Assembly (NCBI GenBank): GCA_031081675.1
Contig: JAVHLZ010000012.1
Coordinates: 10,006-73,577, forward strand
DNA from: Armatimonadota bacterium
GTDB taxonomy: Bacteria; Sysuimicrobiota; Sysuimicrobiia; Sysuimicrobiales; Kaftiobacteriaceae
Direction: 5' to 3'
Length of the DNA stretch: 63,572 bases
The position numbers and the translations under genes were made by a program. Under the pieces are notes generated by a model. That model saw only the letters and a list, made by a program, of their open reading frames with translations. It had not been told where the DNA came from and made no database searches. Of this stretch, positions 6,961 through 14,877 are shown piece by piece. The first letter of the stretch is position 1; every line of letters begins with the position of its first letter.

Positions 6961-8673
6961 TTACCGCCGCAGCCAGTCGCGCAGCTCCGCCAGCGGGCGG
7001 GTGTTCAGGACGTGCTCTTTCTGGAGCCAGGCGCGGCGGGCGATGCCGATGCCGAACTGCATGTACCGCAGCTGGTAGCGGTTGTGGGCGTCGGTGCTGA
7101 TCACCAGCATCACGCCCCGCTCGCGGGCCATCTTCGCGTGGGTGTCGTTGAGGTCCAGCCGCTCGGGGGAGGCGTTGATCTCGACGGCGGTGCCGGTGCG
7201 GCGGGCGGCGTCCAGGATCGCCTCCATATCCACCTCGTAGGGATCCCGCTGGCCCAGCAGCCGGCCCGTGGGGTGGCCCAGGATGTCGGTGTGAGGGTTC
7301 TCCAGGGCCCGGATGATCCGCTCGGTCATCTCCTGGCGGCCCATCTTCAGCCGCGAGTGTACCGAACACACCACCACATCCAGCTCCCGGAGGACGTCGT
7401 CGGGATAGTCCAGCCGCCCGTCGGGCAGGATGTCGCACTCGGTGCCCATGAGCACGGCGATCCCCACCTTGTCGGAGACCTGGCGGGCCACGCGGGCATG
7501 GGCCCGCAGCTCGTCCACGGGGACCCCGCCCACGAACTTCAGGGACTGGGAGTGGTCGGTGACGGCGATGTACTCATAGCCCAGCGCCCGGGCGGCCCGG
7601 GCCATCTCCTCCAGGGTATCCGCGCCGTCGCTCCACCGGGTGTGCATCTGCAGGTCCCCGCGGATGTCCGCCAGTTCCACCAGGCGGGGCAGCGCGCCCC
7701 GCTCGGCCAGCTCGATTTCTCCCTGGTCCTCCCGGATCTCGGGGGGGATCCAGGGCAGCCCCACGGCCGCGTACACCTCCTCCTCGGTGCGCCCGGCGAT
7801 GCGCTGGTCCCCGGGCGTGCGGAACACCCCGTACTCGTTGATCTTCAGCCCCCGCCGCACCGCGCGCTCCCGCAGCTTCACGTTGTGGTCCTTGCTGCCG
7901 GTGAAGTACTGCAGCGCCGCCCCGAAGCACTCGGGCTCCACCACCCGCACGTCGGCCTGGATGCCCACGTCCAGGATCACGCTGCTGCGGGTGGGCCCGC
8001 GGGCCAGGACCTGGCGCACCCGGGGGAAGGTGGTGAAGACCTCCATCACCGGATCGGGCCGGGCGCTGGTGACCAGGATGTCGATGTCGCCGATGGTCTC
8101 CTTCATCCGGCGCAGGCTGCCGGCCAGGCTGATCTGGTCGACCCCCGGCGTGGCCCGCAGGGCCTCCAGCAGATCCTGAGCGTGCGGCAGGACCTGGCCG
8201 ATGGGGAGGCGCTCCTTGGTCCGCCGCAGCAGCGCGATCCCCTTGAGAATGTTCTCCTCGGTCTTGGCGCCCATGCGCGGCAGGGTGCGGATGCGGCCTT
8301 CCCGGGCCGCCTGCTCCAGCTGATCAATGGTGGTGATGCCAAGCTTCTGATAGAGCAGCAGGGCGGTCTTGGGGCCCACCTCGGGGACGGACATCAGGGT
8401 GGTCAGTCCTGGAGGCAGCTGGGCTTTCAGCTCCTCGTAGTACTTGCAGGTGCCGGTCTCCAGGTACTCGCGGATCTTCTCGGCGATCCCCTTGCCGATG
8501 CCGGGGATCTCCTCCAGCTCGCCCCGGGCGGCGATGGCGGCCACGTCTTCGGTGAGGCCTTCCAGCGCCCGGGCGGCGCGGCGGTAGGCGGTGATGCGGA
8601 AGGGGGATTCGCCCTTGATCTCCAGCATGTCGGCGATGTCGTTGAACATCGCCGCGATTTCCCGGTTCTTCAT
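6961..8673 (-). CDS. polX: DNA polymerase/3'-5' exonuclease PolX
   Basis: 570 aa, the standard bacterial PolX length. The polymerase beta-like half has an 8-kDa domain (MKNREIAAMFNDIADMLEIK), helix-hairpin-helix motifs EIPGIGKGIAEKI and VPEVGPKTALLLY, and the palm motif GSLRRMKETIGDIDILV, whose GS and DxD bind nucleotide and metal. The C-terminal PHP domain (about 340-570) begins DLQMHTRWSDGADTLEEMA and continues GYEYIAVTDHSQS; it is the Mn-dependent exonuclease in this family. It likely acts in base-excision gap filling, in keeping with mpg next door. I chose ATG 8673; the longer frame to 8937 is unsupported. Confidence 0.95.
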   Translation of the reverse strand: MKNREIAAMFNDIADMLEIKGESPFRITAYRRAARALEGLTEDVAAIAARGELEEIPGIGKGIAEKIREYLETGTCKYYEELKAQLPPGLTTLMSVPEVGPKTALLLYQKLGITTIDQLEQAAREGRIRTLPRMGAKTEENILKGIALLRRTKERLPIGQVLPHAQDLLEALRATPGVDQISLAGSLRRMKETIGDIDILVTSARPDPVMEVFTTFPRVRQVLARGPTRSSVILDVGIQADVRVVEPECFGAALQYFTGSKDHNVKLRERAVRRGLKINEYGVFRTPGDQRIAGRTEEEVYAAVGLPWIPPEIREDQGEIELAERGALPRLVELADIRGDLQMHTRWSDGADTLEEMARAARALGYEYIAVTDHSQSLKFVGGVPVDELRAHARVARQVSDKVGIAVLMGTECDILPDGRLDYPDDVLRELDVVVCSVHSRLKMGRQEMTERIIRALENPHTDILGHPTGRLLGQRDPYEVDMEAILDAARRTGTAVEINASPERLDLNDTHAKMARERGVMLVISTDAHNRYQLRYMQFGIGIARRAWLQKEHVLNTRPLAELRDWLRR

Positions 8674-8815
8674 GGCGGATCCGGACCTGCCCGGGGCCGG
8701 CCCGCGCGGGCCTCGGCCCCGATCCGGCGGTCCCGAGGGATGGTTTCGCAGCGCCGCGTGACCCCCCTCCGCCCCGACGTGACCCTCCCCGTGGGCGCGC
8801 GGATGCGGCAGGCTC

Positions 8816-9325
8816 CTAGAAGCGGGTCGGCTCGGCCCCAAAGGGCCGCAGGAACGGAGGCAGGACCTTCGCCAGGGCGCGGGCGCCGTCCCGGTGCACC
8901 CGGATCGCGTGCGGGGCCAGCACCGAGCGCGCCGCATCCCGGGAGACCGGATCGTGCAGCGGGGTGGCCAGCAGCCACCCGAGCACCGCCGCCGACAGCA
9001 GCGCCGCCGCCGCCGCGCCCACCACCAGGCCGGCCAGGCGGGATGACACCGACGCCGATCCCCGCTCCAGGACGGCGCTGGCCAGCGCGCCCACGAAGAC
9101 GTACACGCCCACCAGCAGGACCGCGTAGGCCACCGCGCCCGCCCACGGCGCCGACAGCCGGACGGCGCGCAGGGCCAGGGCCAGCGACGGGTACCAGGCC
9201 GACGCCGCCAGGTATCCTCCGAAGACGCCCACCGCGCTCGCCAGGGCCACCCCCACGCCCCGGCGCAGGCCGCGCAGCGCCCCCAGCGCGAGGACGGCCA
9301 CGATGGCCCAGTCCAGCCAGGTCAC
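8816..9325 (-). CDS. cvpA: CvpA-family membrane protein
   Basis: 169 aa with four predicted membrane segments (about 5-35, 55-80, 88-105 and 115-130). It opens TWLDWAIVAVLALGALRGLRRG, the typical CvpA start followed by a Gly/Arg loop. Related proteins are needed for colicin V production in E. coli and envelope integrity elsewhere. The pheT-cvpA-polX-mutS2 order is common in Bacillota (often with zapA, absent here). The GTG at 9325 has no Shine-Dalgarno, but TATAAT lies 6 nt upstream, suggesting a leaderless transcript. Confidence 0.8.
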   Translation of the reverse strand: MTWLDWAIVAVLALGALRGLRRGVGVALASAVGVFGGYLAASAWYPSLALALRAVRLSAPWAGAVAYAVLLVGVYVFVGALASAVLERGSASVSSRLAGLVVGAAAAALLSAAVLGWLLATPLHDPVSRDAARSVLAPHAIRVHRDGARALAKVLPPFLRPFGAEPTRF

Positions 9326-9331
9326 GGACCG

Positions 9332-9337
9332 ATTATA
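9332..9337 (-). promoter_or_regulatory. -10 box directly upstream of cvpA (leaderless type)
   Basis: TATAAT on the minus strand (complement of 9332-9337) ends 6 nt before the cvpA GTG and 1 nt before the pheT stop codon. That spacing would put the transcription start at the start codon. No clear -35 is visible. Confidence 0.5.
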
Positions 9338-11398
9338 CTACCGGATCACGGCCCGCAGCCGCTGGGCCAGCGCCGCGGCGACGGCGGCCACCGCCGCATC
9401 CACGTCGTCGGCCGAGAGGGTGCGCTCCGGGGACCGGAAGGTAAGCGCATACGCCAGGCTGCGGTGGCCGGGCGGAACCGGAGGCCCGGTGTAGACGTCG
9501 AACAGATCCGCCGCTTCCAGGTACGGCCCGGCGGCGTCGGCGATGACCCGGCGCACGTCCGCCGCCGGGACGTCGGCGGCCACCACCACGGCCAGGTCGC
9601 GGCGCACCGCCGGAAACCGCGGGGGCGGGCTGAAGCGGGGGCTGAACACGGCCCGCGCGAGGATCGCCTCCAGGTCCAGGTGCGCCACGTAGACCGCGTC
9701 GGGCAGGTCGAAGGCCGCGGCCACCTCGGGGTGCAGTTCGCCCAGGCTGCCCGCCTCCTCCCCGTCCAGCACCAGCCGCGCCGCCCGGCCCGGGCGCAGC
9801 CAGGGCACCTCCGCCGCCGCGATCTCGGCGCCGGCGATGCGCAGTTCGTCCAGCAGCGCCTCGATGACGCCCTTGAGGTGGTAGTAGGACGCGCGGACCG
9901 CCTCCTCAGGGAGGTTCCACGCGCCGGCCATCAGCCGGCCGGTCATCACCACGCCCAGCCGGCGGCGCTCGGCGACGGCGTCCCCCGCGGGGTGGAAGGT
10001 GCGGCCGATCTCAAACAGGGGGACGTCGGTCACCCGCCGGCTGACGTTCGCCCGCGCGGCGTCCAGCAGGCCCACCAGAAGGGTCGTGCGGAGATGGGTG
10101 TGGTCGTCCACCAGGGGGTTGCGCAGGGCCACCATCTGCCGCCAGGGGTGCTCGGGGGGCAGCCGCAGGCGGTCCAGCGCCCGCGGGTGCGTCAGGGAGA
10201 TGGTAAGGGCCTCGGTGAGGCCGCACCGGATCAGGATCTCCCGCACCGCCGCCTCCGCCCGCAGCACGGGAGCCCGGGATCCCGGGGACGTCACCTCCAG
10301 CGGCAGGGTCTCGGGGATGCGGTCGTAGCCGTGGTGGCGGGCCACCTCTTCGATGACGTCTTCGGCGCGCTCCACGTCCCGGCGGAACGACGGCACCTGC
10401 ACCACCACCCGCTCGCCCGCCCGCCGGACGCCAAAGCCCAGGCGGGTGAGAATGGCCGCGCCCTCGTCGGGGTCGATCTCCACGCCCAGCAGCCGGCGGA
10501 CCTGCCCCCAGGCCAGGTCGACCGTCCGCCCCGGCTGAGGGTGCGGATACAGGTCCAGGGGCCGGGGCAGGACCCGTCCCCCGGCGACCTCCTGCAGCAG
10601 GCGCTGGGCGCGGGCGGAAGCCGCGGCCACGGCGCCCACGTCCACCCCGCGCTCGAACCTGGCGCTGCTCTCGGTGCGCACGCCCAGCCGCTTGCTGGTC
10701 CGGCGGATCTGCGGCGGGTGCCAAGCGGCGGCTTCCAGGAGCACCCGGCGGGTGTCCGGCCGGATCTCGGTGTCGGCGCCGCCGATGACCCCGGCGATGC
10801 CCACCGCCCGCTCGGCGTCGGCGACCACCAGGACCTGGTCGTCGAGGGTGCGCTCGACCCCGTCCAGGGTCACCAGGCGCTCGCCGGGACGGGCCAGGCG
10901 GACCACCAGCCGGCCTCCGCGGATCCGGTCGTAGTCAAACGCGTGCATGGGCTGGCCGAGCTCCAGCATCACGTAGTTGGTGACGTCCACCACCGTGTTG
11001 ATGCTGCGCACCCCGCACGCCTCCAGGCGCCGCGCCATCCATTCGGGCGACGGACCGACCCGCACGTCGGTGATCACCGCCGCCGTGAAACGCGGGCACA
11101 GCGCCGGTTCGCGCACCTCCACCTGCGCGAACGCGGACGTGGGCGGGCCCTCCCGCACCGGCTCCGCCGCGGGAACGCGCACCACCCCGCCGGTGGCGGC
11201 GGCCAGTTCCCGGGCCACCCCCAGGTGGCTCATCAGATCGCCCCGGTTGGCCGGGATCTCCAGGTCGAAGACGGCGTCGTCACCCGCCGCCTCCACCGCA
11301 TCCACGCCGATGCCCAGCATGGGCAGCCGCTCGGCCATCTCGCCCACCGACCAGGGAATGTCCACCAGTTCCCGCAACCAGGACAGCAGGACTTTCAC
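9338..11398 (-). CDS. pheT: Phenylalanine--tRNA ligase beta subunit lacking the tRNA-binding insert
   Basis: 686 aa against about 790-800 aa for most bacterial PheT. The product forms the alpha2-beta2 PheRS. The N-terminal strand MKVLLSWLRELVDIPWSVGEMAERLPMLGIGVDAVE runs almost directly into DLEIPANRGDLMSHLGVARE. The EMAP/Arc1p-like OB-fold that normally sits between these segments (about residues 40-150) is therefore absent. B3/B4 editing (SINTVVDVTNYVMLELGQPMHAFD), B5 and the FDX-ACB anticodon-binding C-terminus (FPAVRRDLAVVV) are present. There is no frameshift signature; the join is clean. It follows pheS by 42 nt. Confidence 0.95.
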   Translation of the reverse strand: MKVLLSWLRELVDIPWSVGEMAERLPMLGIGVDAVEAAGDDAVFDLEIPANRGDLMSHLGVARELAAATGGVVRVPAAEPVREGPPTSAFAQVEVREPALCPRFTAAVITDVRVGPSPEWMARRLEACGVRSINTVVDVTNYVMLELGQPMHAFDYDRIRGGRLVVRLARPGERLVTLDGVERTLDDQVLVVADAERAVGIAGVIGGADTEIRPDTRRVLLEAAAWHPPQIRRTSKRLGVRTESSARFERGVDVGAVAAASARAQRLLQEVAGGRVLPRPLDLYPHPQPGRTVDLAWGQVRRLLGVEIDPDEGAAILTRLGFGVRRAGERVVVQVPSFRRDVERAEDVIEEVARHHGYDRIPETLPLEVTSPGSRAPVLRAEAAVREILIRCGLTEALTISLTHPRALDRLRLPPEHPWRQMVALRNPLVDDHTHLRTTLLVGLLDAARANVSRRVTDVPLFEIGRTFHPAGDAVAERRRLGVVMTGRLMAGAWNLPEEAVRASYYHLKGVIEALLDELRIAGAEIAAAEVPWLRPGRAARLVLDGEEAGSLGELHPEVAAAFDLPDAVYVAHLDLEAILARAVFSPRFSPPPRFPAVRRDLAVVVAADVPAADVRRVIADAAGPYLEAADLFDVYTGPPVPPGHRSLAYALTFRSPERTLSADDVDAAVAAVAAALAQRLRAVIR

Positions 11399-11440
11399 CC
11401 GCCACCTCCCCCTGCCGGGCGCGTCACCATCCGCTCCCCT

Positions 11441-12430
11441 TCAGAACTGCTCCAGCAGCCGCAGGTCATTCTCCCAGAACAGGCGGATGTCGGGGATGCC
11501 ATACCGCACCATGGCCGGCCGGTCCACGCCCAGGCCGAAGGCCAGGGCCGTGTAGCGCGCGGGGTCGATGCCGGCCATCTCCAGCACCCGGGGGTGGAAC
11601 ATGCCGCACCCCCCCAGCTCCAGCCACCGGCCGCCGTACCACACGGCCACCTCGGCGCTGGGTTCGGTGAAGGGGAAGTAGCTGGGGACAAACCGGGTCA
11701 CCGCGTCGGGGCCGAACATCTGGCGGGCGAAGGACGCCAGCACGCCTTTGAGGTCAGCCATGGTCACCCGCTCGCCCACCATGAAGCCATCCACCTGATG
11801 AAACAGGGGCATGTGGGTCGCGTCGGGAGCGTCCCGCCGGTAACAGCGCCCGAAGGTCAGCACCCGCATGGGCGGCCGGCGGACGGCCATGACCCGCACG
11901 TCCACCACGGTGGTGTGGGTGCGCAGCAGCAGGTCGTCGGTGATGTAGAACGAATCCTGGGCGTCCCGGGCGGGGTGGTCGCGGCCCATGTTCAGCCGCT
12001 CGAAGTTGAACTCGTCGGTTTCCACCTCGGTGCCGTCCACGATCTCAAAGCCCATGCCGTAGAAGATCTCCAGCATCTCCTCCAGGGTGCGGGTCAGGAC
12101 GTGGCGCCGCCCCAGGCGCCAGCGTCGCCCCGGAAGGGTCACGTCCAGCGCCCCGACGGCCAGGCGCGTCCGGTCGGCCCGAGCGGCCAGTTCGGCCCGC
12201 CGGCGGGCGACGGCGTCCTCCAGGCGCCGGCGCAGGTCGTTCAGGCGCCGGCCCACCTCGGCCCGCCGATCCGGGGGCAGCTGGGGAAGGCGGTCAAAGG
12301 CGCGGGCCAGCAGTCCGCGGCGGCCCAGAAACCGGCGGCGGACATCGTCCACCTCCTCGGGCGTGCCGGCCGCCTCCAAGGCCGCCACAGCCTCCCGCTC
12401 CAGCCTGTCCAGGTCCTCGCCGACGGCCAT
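11441..12430 (-). CDS. pheS: Phenylalanine--tRNA ligase alpha subunit
   Basis: This is the catalytic subunit of class II PheRS. From ATG 12430 (GGGAGGAG upstream) it is 329 aa. An N-terminal coiled coil (about 1-85) precedes the class II core: motif 2 VLTFGRCYRRDAPDATHMPLF with its FHQVDGF neighbour, and motif 3 ALAFGLGVDRPAMVRYGI near the end. The frame is open to 12529, but that part is the T-box terminator and is not coding. Expression should follow uncharged tRNA-Phe through the leader upstream. Confidence 0.97.
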   Translation of the reverse strand: MAVGEDLDRLEREAVAALEAAGTPEEVDDVRRRFLGRRGLLARAFDRLPQLPPDRRAEVGRRLNDLRRRLEDAVARRRAELAARADRTRLAVGALDVTLPGRRWRLGRRHVLTRTLEEMLEIFYGMGFEIVDGTEVETDEFNFERLNMGRDHPARDAQDSFYITDDLLLRTHTTVVDVRVMAVRRPPMRVLTFGRCYRRDAPDATHMPLFHQVDGFMVGERVTMADLKGVLASFARQMFGPDAVTRFVPSYFPFTEPSAEVAVWYGGRWLELGGCGMFHPRVLEMAGIDPARYTALAFGLGVDRPAMVRYGIPDIRLFWENDLRLLEQF

Positions 12431-12464
12431 GCCGCTCCTCCCTCTCCGGTGATCTCGCACAAAC

Positions 12465-12740
12465 AGCGGCGCCGCCTTCCTCCCCAAGGGCGAAAGCGGC
12501 GCTTCCGCGGTACCACCTTGCTTCCGCACCGGCCGAGGCGCGCGTGTGCCCGGCCGGTCCGGCGCTTGACCCCTGTCGCGGGGGGATCCGGACCGCCTAC
12601 CGGGCCTCGGGATCGCCCGAGGCCGTTCAGCGATCGGCTCGGGAGGGAACTTCCCCCGTCCGGCTCCCGGGAAGGCTGTCCAGCCCTCGGCCTTCCCTCT
12701 CTGGCGGGTCCGGACGGAGTACTCGCTCCGTCACAGCCGA
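12465..12740 (-). promoter_or_regulatory. T-box leader of pheST
   Basis: The minus strand carries the invariant T-box AAGGTGGTACCGCGG (GGTGGTACCGCGG = 12505-12517). A terminator stem follows, GCGCCGC/GCGGCGC (12496-12502 with 12469-12475), ending in a weak U-run CTGTTT. Upstream are an AGAGAG-containing stem I with a GGGAAGGC/GCCTTCCC arm and a possible specifier TTC (complement of 12647-12649) in GGGAAGTTCCC. T-box leaders read tRNA charging; UUC fits tRNA-Phe and the pheS gene downstream. The leader starts right after the stop of the small YqzL-like gene. The specifier assignment is uncertain. Confidence 0.85.
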
Positions 12741-12744
12741 CGAT

Positions 12745-12873
12745 TCAGTTCAGGGACACCGTGAGGATCACCACGCCACCCAGCGGCCGGCACCGCCGGT
12801 AAGCCAGGTACGCCCAGATGGAACCCGTGCACTCGAACAGCCGCCACAACATCTCCCGAGTCATCAGCTGCAC
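12745..12873 (-). CDS. YqzL-like small protein
   Basis: 42 aa: MTREMLWRLFECTGSIWAYL followed by a basic tail and a hydrophobic C-terminus (LGGVVILTVSL). The core xxWxxFExTGSIxAYL matches the YqzL family of short Bacillota proteins of unknown function. GTG 12873 is preferred, with GGAGGGAGGG about 5 nt upstream; ATG 12864 is also possible. An extended -10 box lies 72 nt upstream. The gene ends just before the pheST T-box, so both may share a transcript. The longer frame to 13884 is a shadow of the methyltransferase gene. Confidence 0.6.
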   Translation of the reverse strand: MQLMTREMLWRLFECTGSIWAYLAYRRCRPLGGVVILTVSLN

Positions 12874-12944
12874 GGTCCCTCCCTCCTTCACGGACCATCC
12901 GGCCCGCGTCGGGCGTGCGTCCTCCGTGTGCGCTGTTTGCACGA

Positions 12945-12953
12945 AGTATAGCA
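12945..12953 (-). promoter_or_regulatory. Extended -10 promoter upstream of the YqzL-like gene and pheST
   Basis: The minus strand reads TGCTATACT (complement of 12945-12953). The same nonamer heads the rpsB operon. No good -35 is present in the purine/pyrimidine tract upstream. Confidence 0.55.
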
Positions 12954-12958
12954 CAAAG

Positions 12959-13100
12959 CAAGGGAAGAGGGGAAAGGGAAGAGGGAAGAAGGAACTGACG
13001 AAAAACTGTACCTCTCTGCCCTCTTTTCCCCCTCTTCCCTCAATCACGCCCTCTCTCCCCTCTTCCCTCTTCCCTCTTCCTTCTTCCCTCTCTCCCACCG
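12959..13100. repeat. GGGAAGA / TCTTCCC low-complexity tract
   Basis: The left half is purine-rich on the plus strand (AAGGGAAGAGGGGAAAGGG) and the right half pyrimidine-rich (CCCTCTTCCCTCTTCCC), so the two halves are imperfect inverted repeats. The tract runs into the last codons of the methyltransferase gene. A related TTCCCTTTTCCC tract lies at about 49945-49988. Confidence 0.7.
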
Positions 13101-13877
13101 CCTGGCCTCGTACAGCAGCAGGCCGGCGGCCAGGGCCACGTTGAGGGATTCGGCCCGGCCGTACAGGGGGATGCGCACGGTCGTCTCGGCCGCGTCGCGC
13201 CATGCCGGATCGGGCCCGCGCGCCTCGCTGCCCACCACCAGGGCCACCGGGCGGGAGTAGTCGGCCTCGGTGTACTCCACCTCCCCCCGCGGGTCGGCGA
13301 CCAGCACGCGCACGCCGCGCCCGGCGAGGAGATCGCGCGCCTGCGCCGGGGGGACGGCCTTCACGGGCAGGTGGAACAGCGACCCCATCGAGGCCCGCAC
13401 GACCTTGGGGTGGTGCGGGTCCACCCCGCCGGTGACCAGCACGCCGGTGGCCCCGGCGGCGTCCGCCGCCCGGATGATGGCCCCCAGGTTGCCGGGATCC
13501 TGCACCCCGTCTGCCACCGTCAGCAGCAGGTCGGGCGAGGCCAGCAACGCCTGCTCGTCCACGGTCGGCCGGTGGACGACCGCCACGAGCCCCTGGGGAG
13601 TCTCCACCTGGCTGCAGGCGGCGACCACGTGGGGGGCGGCCGGGACCAGCCGGGCGCCCTGCTGCCGCGCCCGCGCGAGCACCGCCGCCGCGCGGCCGGT
13701 GGCGGCGTCCGGATCGTAGACCAGGACCTCGATGGGAATCCCGGCGTCCAGGACCTCTTCCAGCAGGCGGATCCCTTCGACCAGCAGGCGCCCTTCCGCC
13801 TCCCGCGCCTCCCGCTCGGCCAGGGCGCGGATGCGGCGCACGAGGGGGTGGCGGGTGCTGGTCAGGACGGGCTTCAC
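13044..13877 (-). CDS. TrmH/SpoU-family RNA 2'-O-methyltransferase
   Basis: 277 aa from GTG 13877. It is an SPOUT knot methyltransferase of the 23S rRNA RlmB type. The N-terminal substrate-binding domain shows HPLVRRIRALAEREAREAEG and then LLVEGIRLLEEVL. The three SpoU motifs are GVQDPGNLGAIIRAADAAG, ALVVGSEARGP and IPLYGRAESLNVALAAGLLL. Neighbours (rplT, pheS) match the common rplT-rlmB-pheS order. The last 17 residues (RGKKEEGRGKRGERA-like) are encoded by the GA-rich repeat and are not family sequence, so the original stop was probably overrun. The start is uncertain: the ATG at 13964 adds 29 atypical residues. Confidence 0.88.
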   Translation of the reverse strand: MKPVLTSTRHPLVRRIRALAEREAREAEGRLLVEGIRLLEEVLDAGIPIEVLVYDPDAATGRAAAVLARARQQGARLVPAAPHVVAACSQVETPQGLVAVVHRPTVDEQALLASPDLLLTVADGVQDPGNLGAIIRAADAAGATGVLVTGGVDPHHPKVVRASMGSLFHLPVKAVPPAQARDLLAGRGVRVLVADPRGEVEYTEADYSRPVALVVGSEARGPDPAWRDAAETTVRIPLYGRAESLNVALAAGLLLYEARRWERGKKEEGRGKRGERA

Positions 13878-14009
13878 AAGGCAAAATCCGGCGTGGCGGG
13901 ATCCGGGGGGACGCGCCGGACCGGAAACTACTGGATCACCGCTCCGGCGCGTCCACGCTGCCACGTGTCCGGCGGCGTGCGCCCGCCCAGGGCGCCGGCG
14001 TGTGCCCGC

Positions 14010-14657
14010 TCAGAGCGCCGACTCCAGGCGCGCCAGGGCCTGCTTTTCGCCGAACACCACCAGCACGTCGCCGGCCCGCAGCTGGGTCTCCCCGCCGGGC
14101 GCCACCAGGATCTGGCTGTCCCTCTTCAGCAGCAGGATGTTGACCCCGTACCGGGCCCGGAGGTCCAGGTCGCTCAGGGTCTTGCCCTCGAACCGCTGGC
14201 CCACGCTGACCTCCTCCACCAGCAGGTTGGGCGACAGCTCCAGCAGGTCCACCACGTGCCGGCTGGCCAGGCTGCGGGCCACCCGCACCGCCATGTCCCG
14301 CTCCGGCCGGATGACCTGGTCGGCGCCCACCTTCTCCAGCACCCGGGCCTGCAGCTCGTCCACCGCCTTGCTGACCACCTTGCGGCAGCCCATCTCCTTG
14401 AGGATCAGGGTGGTGAGGATGCTCTCCTGGATGCCGGCGCCGATGGCCACCACCACCGCGTCAAAGTTGGTGATGCCCACCGCCCGCAGGGCTTCCGGGT
14501 CGGTGGAGTCCAGCTGGACGGCGTGGGTGCAGCAGTCCTGCACCCGGCGCAGGGAGTCCTCGTCCTTGTCGATGGCCAGCACGTTGTGGCCCATCTCATA
14601 CAGGGTGCGGACCACGTTGCTGCCGAACCGGCCGATGCCGATGACCGCAAAGTCCAT
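14010..14657 (-). CDS. ktrA: Trk/Ktr potassium uptake regulator (RCK domain)
   Basis: 215 aa with RCK-N (1-130) and RCK-C (140-215) domains. The NAD/nucleotide-binding motif GIGRFGSNVVRTL is followed by the acidic strand end AIDKDED. It is the cytoplasmic gating subunit for the KtrB-type channel encoded immediately upstream. ATG 14657 has GGGAGGCGA before it and its own promoter at 14689-14717. The open frame extends to 14855, but those residues are not RCK-like. Confidence 0.93.
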   Translation of the reverse strand: MDFAVIGIGRFGSNVVRTLYEMGHNVLAIDKDEDSLRRVQDCCTHAVQLDSTDPEALRAVGITNFDAVVVAIGAGIQESILTTLILKEMGCRKVVSKAVDELQARVLEKVGADQVIRPERDMAVRVARSLASRHVVDLLELSPNLLVEEVSVGQRFEGKTLSDLDLRARYGVNILLLKRDSQILVAPGGETQLRAGDVLVVFGEKQALARLESAL

Positions 14658-14688
14658 CGCCCGTCGCCTCCCGACGGTCCACCCCGGT

Positions 14689-14717
14689 AGGATACCAGGA
14701 CCCCTGCGCGCTCTCAA
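14689..14717 (-). promoter_or_regulatory. Promoter of ktrA
   Basis: On the minus strand TTGAGA (complement of 14712-14717) precedes TATCCT (complement of 14689-14694) by 17 nt, with TGG just before the -10 box. It would allow ktrA expression independent of ktrB. Confidence 0.55.
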
Positions 14718-14877
14718 TAACCGCGCCCGGCCGACGCCTCGGCCCCCGACCCGCCCACTCCACCCGCACCGGGAGGTGGGGCAGCCGCGCCCCGCCACCG
14801 GCTGGACCCACGCGACCCCCGGAGGCGGCCGCAGGGCGAGCCCGGGCCCTGACACCCGGACGGCGTGTCGGGGTGGG

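Noticed and set aside
9464-12802. 1,112-codon plus-strand open frame across pheT, pheS and the T-box
   Set aside because: It spans two genes and an RNA leader on the other strand. It is a shadow frame from high GC.
12959-13100. Rho-independent terminator of the methyltransferase gene
   Set aside because: The inverted purine/pyrimidine tract is imperfect and lacks a U-run after a GC stem; it is better described as low-complexity repeat.
12745-13884. 379-aa minus-strand protein
   Set aside because: Most of it is the methyltransferase gene in another frame and GA repeat; only the last 42 codons look like a real small gene.
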